From: Phylloscopus collybita
Taxonomy: Eukaryota > Chordata > Aves > Passeriformes > Phylloscopidae
Length of the DNA: 64,000 bases
Reading direction: 5' to 3'
Assembly: GCA_027886175.1 (NCBI GenBank)
Contig: JAJNNQ010000149.1
Location: forward strand, 1 to 64,000
Shown here one piece after another: positions 39,886 to 64,000 of this stretch. The notes below the pieces were generated by a model, which worked only from the letters and a program-made list of their open reading frames with translations, was not told the DNA's origin and made no database searches. The translations under genes and the position numbers were made by a program. Each line of letters opens with the position of its first letter. The first letter of the stretch is position 1.

Positions 39886-40514
39886 CCACAACCACCCCCC
39901 CCCGCCCCATCGAACCTCACCCCCCTCCCCAAAAAGGGCCGGGATGGCTCCGAGTGACCCCCGCGGGGGTGGTGGGGGGGGGGACAGAGGAGCGGGATGG
40001 GTCCGGCGATTTGGGGGGTCACACTCCCGGAACCCCGCCATGGGCCCCCCAAAAAACCCACCCCTCAGCTCACCTGCGTGTCCGGATCCCAAAAACCCGG
40101 AGGAGCTCCCCCCAAAACCCTCGGTGTGCTGGGCTCAGGACCCCTGCCCGGCCCCCGGGGGAGCCCCCCCGGCCCAGCCCAGCCCCCGGGATGAATGAGG
40201 CTCTTTCAGAGCCCCCCCGGCCGCGGGGAGGGGGCAGCGGGAAGCGCGGGGGCCCCGCGGAACAAGGGGAGCCATTGATGGAGCGGGGCAGGGGCGGCTC
40301 TCAGCGCTCGGGAGGGGTTGGGGGGTCCCCGCCTGCCCCCCACCCCCCGCAGTGGGGAGGGGGCGCAGAACGGGCAGAGCTGAGGGGGTCCTAGGGGGGC
40401 ACCCCCCAAGCGCGCCCAGCGCTCTGCCCCGGGTTTGGGGGCGAATCTTTGAGCCCACCCCGCTCCCCTGAGCTGAGCCCCCCAGCAAGCCGGCCCTCCC
40501 CTCGAGCCCCCTCC

Positions 40515-41830
40515 TCATTTGGGGGCACAGACCCTCATTTGGGGGCACAGACACCCCCCTCCCCATTTTGAGGCACAGACCCCCCCATTCCCCAGTTGGG
40601 GGCACAGACCCCCCTTCCCCATTTTGATGCAGACACCCCCCTCCCCATTTGGGGACACAGACCCCCCTTCTCCTTATTTGGGGGCACAGACTCCCCCTCC
40701 CCATTTGGGGACACAGACTCCCCCTCCCCATTTTGAGGCACAAACCCCCCCATTCCCCATTTGAGGGCACAGACACCCCCCTCCCCATTTGGGGACACAG
40801 ACCCCCCTTCTCCTTATTTGGGGGCACAGACTCCCACTCCCCATTTGGGGGCACAGACTCCCCCTCCCCATTTTGATGCAGACACCCCCTCCCCATTTGG
40901 GGGCACAGAGACCCCCTCCCCATTTTGAGGCACAGACTCCCACTCCCCATTTGGGGGCACAGACCCCCCCCATTCCCCATTTGGGGGCACAGACTTCCCC
41001 CTCCCCATTTTGAGGCACAGACTCCCACTCCCCATTTTGAGGCACAGGCCCCCCCTTACCCATTTGAGGGCACAGACACCCCCCTCCCCATTTAGGGGCA
41101 CAGAGACCCCCTCCCCATTTTGATGCAGACACCCCCCTCCCCATTTGGGGATACAGACCCCCCTTCTCCTTATTTGGGGGCACAGACCCCCATTCCTCAT
41201 TTGGGGGCACAGACCCCCCCTCCTCATTTGGGGGCAAAACCCCCCCTCCCCATTTTGAGGCACAGACTCCCCCTCCCCATTTTGAGGCACAGACCTCCTT
41301 TCCTATTTGGGGACACAGACCCCCCCATTCCCCATTTGGGGGCACAGACCCCCCCATTCCCCATTTGGGGGCACAGACCCCCCCATTCCCCATTTTGAGG
41401 CACAGACTCCCCCCTTCCCCATTTTGATGCAGACACCCCCCTCCCCATTTTGAGGCACAGACCCCCCCATTCCCCATTTTGAGGCACAGACCCCCCCCTT
41501 CCCCATCTGGGGGCACAGACCCCACTCACCATTTTGAGGCACAGACCCCCCCTTTCCTATTTGGGGGCACAGACACCCCCTCCCCATTTTGAGGCACAGA
41601 CTCCCCCTCCCCATTTGGGGGCACAGACCCCCCCCTTTCCTATTTGGGGGCACAGACCCCCCTTCTCCTTATTTGGGGGCACAGACACCCCCACTCCCCA
41701 TTTTGAGGTACAGACCCCCCCCTTTCCTATTTGGGGGCACAGACCCCCCCTCCTTATTTGGGGGCACAGACTCCCCCTCCCCATTTTGAGGCACAGACCC
41801 CCCCTCCCCATTTTGAGGCACACACCCCCC
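40515..41830. repeat. About 30-bp minisatellite (CCCCATTTGGGGGCACAGAC), SGCA-COL1A1 interval
   Basis: About 45 units alternating CCATTTGGGGGCACAGACCC, CCATTTTGAGGCACAGACCC and TTATTTGGGGGCACAGAC. Higher-order copies (40640-40790 resembles 40770-40860). 41831-42165 is unique with a (GGA)n tract at 41950-42000. Confidence 0.88.
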
Positions 41831-42183
41831 CCAGGCCCCTTCCTTTGGGGTCTCCAGCGGTTCTGCCCCCCCCCACCCAGCCCATCCCTGCGGGTTGGAT
41901 CCCCCCCCTTCCTTCCTCCCCCTCCTCATCCCGGGACGGGGAGGGTGGGAGAGGAGGAGGAGGAGGAGGAGGAGGAGGAGGAAGGGGAGGAGGAGGAGGG
42001 AGGACGGGCAAGGAGCGGAGCGCAGAACTCGCCGGGAGAGCAGAGCGGGATCAGCCGGGAGCAGAACGGGATCAGGAATTCCCAGGACCCCCCCTCCCAC
42101 CACCACCCCGAGCCCCCCACCCCACCCCTGGAGAGAGCGGCGCAGAGCAGCAGCCCGAGGTTGGTTGGATCATTTCACATGCC

Positions 42184-42189
42184 TTTATT
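42184..42189 (-). terminator. COL1A1: COL1A1 distal polyadenylation signal AATAAA
   Basis: AATAAA on the minus strand in the conserved context CTGCTGAAATAAAGGCATGT. Cleavage is expected near 42165. Confidence 0.8.
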
Positions 42190-42204
42190 TCAGCAGTCAG
42201 AAAG

Positions 42205-42295
42205 AAAAAAAAAAAAATTTAAAATTAAAATTAAAATTAAAATTAAAATTAAAATTAAAATTAAAATTAAAATTAAAATTAAAATTAAAATTAAA
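42205..42295. repeat. (TTAAAA)n array in COL1A1 3'UTR
   Basis: About 14 near-perfect TTAAAA units lying 15 bp upstream (in the transcript) of the distal poly(A) signal, followed by (ATC)n. Confidence 0.9.
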
Positions 42296-42779
42296 AATCA
42301 TCATCATCATCCATTTAGGAAAAAAAAAAAAAAGAAAAAAAAAAAAAGAGAAGAAACCCCCCCCCCCTCCTAAAACCGCTTTAAAATTATTAATTAATTA
42401 GTTAATTATTATTATTATTATACATGATATATTATTTCCTGGGGGAAAAGGCAGAGCTGGCAGAGGGAGTGGGTTCGTGCCCCTCCGTGCCCGGGGGGAG
42501 GATGCAGGGATGGAGGGAAGGATGGATGGATGGATGGATGGATGGATGAAGGAAAAAGCTGCTGGAAGACGAGAGCTGGAGTCCCAAGTTTCCACCTGCT
42601 CAACCTGGAAAAAAATCGATTTATTCCCTTTTTTTTTTCCTTCCCCCCCCTTCCCTTTTTTGGGGTTTTGTGCCTCTTGCTTCGCTGGGTTTTTTGGTGA
42701 CGGATGTTGGGGGTGAAGGGTGGGGGGGAATAGCACCTTTGGAAAATTCCCTGGGTGGAGCTGAGCAGCAAAAAATAAA

Positions 42780-43010
42780 AAAAAGAAAAAAGGGGAAAAA
42801 AAAAGAAAAAGAAAAAGGAAAAGGAAAAGGAAAAGGAAAAGGAAAAGGAAAAGGAAAAGGAAAAGGAAAAGGAAAAGGAAAAGAAAAAAAAGAAAAAGAA
42901 AAAGAAAAAGAAAAAGAAAAAGAAAAAGAAAAAGAAAAAGAAAAAGAAAAAGAAAAAGAAAAAGAAAAAGAAAAAGAAAAAGAAAAAGAAAAAGAAAAAG
43001 AGGAAAAATA
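42780..43010. repeat. (AAAAGG)n/(AAAAAG)n polypurine array in COL1A1 3'UTR
   Basis: About 13 AAAAGG units then about 19 AAAAAG units, giving a 230-bp pure purine strand. In the mRNA it is a (UUUUCC)/(UUUUUC) pyrimidine tract, a possible PTB-type binding platform or triplex-forming DNA. Confidence 0.9.
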
Positions 43011-44004
43011 AACCATGAAAACAGAGAGGAATTAAACCAGACCAAGCTGAGAAGCTCTTTTGGAGGTTTGTAGCACCAGGCGGTCCCAAGGGGAGGGGTC
43101 GAGCGTTCCCCGGGGCCAAAATTAAAGAGAATATTTAAAAACAATAATTAAAAAAAAAAAAAAAACACACCACAAAAATCAGGATTTAAAAAAAAACCAA
43201 AAATCCCGAGGGAAAGAAACCTCCAGAGGAAGAAAAACAACAAAAAAAATCAAAATAAGAGAATAACAAAGCAACCAAAGAGAGAGAAAATAAAAGGAAG
43301 GGAACACCGAGGGAGGGGGGGAAATTAGCACCTTTGCTCTCTGAACCTGGCAGGAAAGTCCCGGCACGGCTGAAAAAGCTTAAAAAAAATAAAAATAAAA
43401 ATAAAAAGAAACAACCCCCAAAATTCAGACTGAAAAAAAAAAAAAAAAAGACGATGAAACAACCCCGAGGGCGGTGAGGTAGCCATCCGGACAGGGGCGT
43501 CAGCTGCTCCGCGGCTTGGGAGGGAATTTGGGGTTTTTTTTGTTTTTTTTTTGCTGCCTGAATAAAAATAAAAATAATAAAAAAAACCACGAAAAGGATG
43601 AACAAAAGGAGAAAAACAAAAAAAAAGTCACAACAACAACGACAACAATAAAAAAACAAAACAAAAGAATCAGGAGGAAAGGAAATGGAGAGAACTCCAA
43701 AAAAAAAATCGATTTATCCCGAATAAAAAAAAAAAAAAATAAAAAGGAGGAGGAGAAGAGGGAAATGGAGGAAGGGAGGGGGGGGGAAAGAAAGCAAATG
43801 AGAGGCAGGAGTTCAACGTCTTCCTGGCAGCAAAAATTGGAATTCTAACGGGATGCAAGAAGCGAAGGAGCTGGCGGGGAAGGGGGGTCCCGGGGGGGTC
43901 TTTGGGGGGAGCTGAGCTTTGCCATCTCCAAGGCTGAGGAATTGGGGCTGGGGGGGAGGCAAGCAAGCGAACCCACTTCCTGGTGATTTCGTTTGAAAAA
44001 GTCA

Positions 44005-44010
44005 TTTATT
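44005..44010 (-). terminator. COL1A1: COL1A1 proximal polyadenylation signal AATAAA
   Basis: AATAAATGACTTTTTC on the minus strand corresponds to the AATAAATAACTTTTT block of the human proximal site. Alternative use of two sites is established for mammalian COL1A1. Confidence 0.65.
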
Positions 44011-44545
44011 TGGGAAAAAAAAAAAATAATAATTTTTTTTTTTAATATTTTTTTGGGTGGCGGGGCGAGGGGGTCGAAGGCTTTTTTTTTTTTTTTTTTC
44101 TTTCTTTTTTTTTTTTTTCCTTGGGGGGAGGAAGGTTGGGGTTTTTTTGTTTTTTTGAGGTTCCCCTCTCTCTCTCTCTCTCTTTTTAGGGGCAACACAA
44201 CCGAAGCTGTTTTGTTGTTTTTTTTTTTGTTTTTAAGAGAGACGCTGGAGATCCAAAAAAAAAACCGACGCGAATTCCCAAAAACAAAAAAAAAAAAAAA
44301 GTCCATGTGAAATTTTTCTCCTTTTTTTGTTTTTTTTTTTTTTGTTTTTTTTTTTCTCTTTTTTCGGCTTGGAAAAAAAAAAAAATTTTTTTTTTTTTTG
44401 GTAATTTTTTTTTTTTTTTTAGGTTTTTTTTTATTATTATTATTATTAATTTCATCATTAATTATTACTCTCTCCTCGTCGCGCACGTGTGTCCGGGGGG
44501 GGGTGGGTTGGGTGGTCCCCCTCCCGGGGTAGGGTAGGGGGGGGA

Positions 44546-62179
<17,634 letters not shown>

Positions 62180-63155
62180 CTGGGACGGAACGGGGCGGAG
62201 AGCTCAGCCAGGGGGGGGTGGGACGGAGCCCTTGTCCCGGCTCCGGGTCCTCCCCTCACTCCCCGCATCCCCTCCCCTTTTCAAGAGCTTCTCCCCTTCA
62301 TCTGGTTCTCATCAGCGCGGTGACACAGGGAAAAAAAAAAAAAAAAAAAAAAAAAGCTCCACAATAAACTCTTCCCACATCGGCTGGAATTTAAACAAAA
62401 AAAAAAAAAAAAAAGGAAAAAAAAAAAAAAGAAAAGAAAGAAACCACCAAAAAAAAAAATTCCGGAAAAAAAAAAATATATATATAAAAATAAAAATAAA
62501 AATCCCCTCAGCCGCTGGCTCCGTCCGGCCGGGGCCAAGGCAAACACCCCCCACCCCACCCAAGGGGCAGGGGGGTCCTGGGGAGCCGCGGGGGATCGCG
62601 ACAGGGATGGGACGGGGAGGGTTGGCCCCGAATTTGGGTTGAAATCGGATCCGGGCGGCTGCGGGATGGGGCTGGATGGGGCCAGATGGGCTCGGGGAGT
62701 TGGGAGAGAAGGGAGAGAGGAGGCGGGCGGGGGCTGCGAGGGGAGGGCAGGGCGAGCAGCCAGGCCCGGGGGTGGCCCCACGGTGGGGAAGGGTCGTGGA
62801 GTGGGGAAGGGAGGGGGGGGAGAGAGGGGCTGAGCCAGCTCACGGAACAAACCCACCCCCGCTCCCTGAAAAAAAAAAAAATTAAAAAGGCAAAGAAGTA
62901 AAAAAAAAAATTAAGAAAAGGGGCAAAAAAAAGGAGAAAAGGGCAATGGAAAAAAAAAAAAAAGAGGGGGGAAAAGATGTTTAAAAAAAAAAAAAAGGCG
63001 AATGGAAAAGGCAAAGTTCTTCTGGGGCAAAAAAAAAAAAAATAAATAAAATAAAAAAAACTGGGTCAAATGGGAAAGGCAAAACTCAGAATGGGAAACG
63101 GGGAACGAGAAATGCCGGGATGGGCATCGCCAGTGCGAAATGCATAATCATCAGA

Positions 63156-63206
<51 letters not shown>

Positions 63207-64000
63207 TAATAACAACGGTTTCGAACGTATTTAAGGAAAACACCAAAAAATTCCGCCCCAAAAAAAAAAAAAAAGGACAAAATTGGGCAAAAAGCGCTGG
63301 GCGCCGGGCCCGGGATGCCCCCGTGTCCCCCTGGCGCAGGTGGCAGCGGGACACGGGGGTCGTGGCGTGGGGGGGGTGACCCCGGCCGCGCCCCCCGGCC
63401 CGCGCCGCTGGCAAAGCCCCGCTCCCCCCCGGCTGCCGAAACATTTCGCTTATGAATCATCCCAGACTTTTTTTTTTTTCTAATTCTTTCCTGATGGCTT
63501 TCGCAGATCCCGGGGCTGGGGAGGCCCCCCCACCCCACAACCCCCGGCCTCTCCCTCCTCTCCCCCCCTCTTCTCTCTCCCGCGCTCTTTTCCCCCTTTT
63601 TCCTTTTCCTTTCCTTTCCTTTTTCCCTTCCCGGCCTCCTCCTCCCCTTCGTCCCGGCTCCCTCCTTCCCCGCCGGCTCCTCTCCACCCTTCCTTCCCTC
63701 CCCGCTCTTGGCAGGACGCCCCAACTCCTCACCCCCACAAACCCCATCCCTAAAACCCCCTTTTTCCCCCCAAACCCCAAATCCTCTTCTCTCTCGGGGG
63801 AGATTTTTCCCCAACCCCAAATCCTCTTCTCTCTCGGGGAGGGATTTTTTCCCCAACCCCAAATCCTCTTCTCTTTCGGGAGGGATTTTTCCCCAACCCC
63901 AAATCCCCTTCTCTTTCGGGAGGGATTTTTCCCCAACCCCAAATCCCCTTCTCTCTCGGGGGGGATTTTTTCCCCAACCCCAAATCCTCTTCTCTCTCGG
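62180..64000 (-). other. COL1A1: COL1A1 intron 1 (partial)
   Basis: From the exon 2 acceptor to the window edge. No signal-peptide exon found. Contents: A-rich homopolymer tracts (62327-62485, 62870-63060), unique GC-rich sequence, (AAT)n at 63156-63205, a unique block with TTATGAATCATCC (63438-63470), and a 43-bp tandem repeat (CCCCAACCCCAAATCC plus TCTTCTCTCTCGGG) from about 63770 to the edge, at least five copies. Confidence 0.6.

Larger units (their letters stand above)
42165..44545 (-). other. COL1A1: COL1A1 3' untranslated region
   Basis: About 2.4 kb after the COL1A1 stop. Two blocks resemble the human 3'UTR as I recall it: TTTCACATGGACTTT shortly after the stop (near 44300) and CTGAAATAAAGGCATGTG at the distal end (42176-42193). 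Between them are long A/T homopolymers and pyrimidine arrays that look recently expanded. 44015-44450 consists mostly of T- and A-runs. Confidence 0.82.

Noticed and set aside
39990..40420. A possible extra gene (such as a histone H1-like gene, as near human SGCA) in the SGCA-COL1A1 interval.
   Set aside because: Short frames only; no histone-like lysine/alanine-rich tail and no splice structure.
62180..64000. COL1A1 exon 1 inside the window.
   Set aside because: No minus-strand ATG followed by a hydrophobic leader and a donor of the right phase was found; exon 1 is taken to lie beyond 64000.

Overview
The window looks like a GC-rich, minisatellite-riddled vertebrate microchromosome segment. 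It is most likely from a bird, and a songbird would fit, though the species cannot be read from the sequence. Four genes are recognisable from conserved exons, in the order and orientation seen on human 17q21.33: SAMD14 (minus strand, 3' end off the left edge), PPP1R9B/spinophilin (minus), SGCA/alpha-sarcoglycan (plus) and COL1A1 (minus, exon 1 off the right edge). All splice sites below were placed by reading GT/GC..AG boundaries, codon phase and homology. All 50 COL1A1 exons seen are in phase. From memory, all but exons 5 and 6 match the human exon lengths; exon 5 is one Gly-X-Y triplet short and exon 6 one codon short.

Layout: 1-8.6 kb, SAMD14 (six coding exons plus a 5' leader exon). 8.86-9.64 kb, a short intergenic array. 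9.65-25.45 kb, PPP1R9B (ten coding exons, about 1.4 kb of 3'UTR). 25.45-28.06 kb, the divergent PPP1R9B/SGCA promoter interval, partly filled by a minisatellite. 28.06-37.65 kb, SGCA (nine coding exons). 37.65-42.16 kb, the interval between the convergent SGCA and COL1A1 genes, mostly two minisatellite families. 42.16-62.18 kb, COL1A1 3'UTR and exons 52 to 2. 62.18-64 kb, part of COL1A1 intron 1.

The genes are ordinary; the introns are not. Almost every intron longer than about 500 bp carries a tandem array, while the short COL1A1 introns are clean. Several arrays or duplicated pieces contain a piece of the neighbouring exon or splice site. SGCA introns 4 and 5 are arrays whose unit includes the acceptor of the next exon. 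SAMD14 intron 1 holds a copy of the tail of coding exon 2 with its donor. COL1A1 intron 50 holds a 55-nt, 52/55 identical copy of exon 49 coding sequence. PPP1R9B introns 1/3 and SGCA introns 2/8 share duplicated segments. I read these as one process: local copying and tandem expansion around splice junctions, producing fields of decoy splice sites.

Three probable single-base indels (two in SAMD14 coding exon 3, one in PPP1R9B exon 1) break otherwise conserved frames in G/C-rich sequence. They are more likely assembly errors than real mutations.
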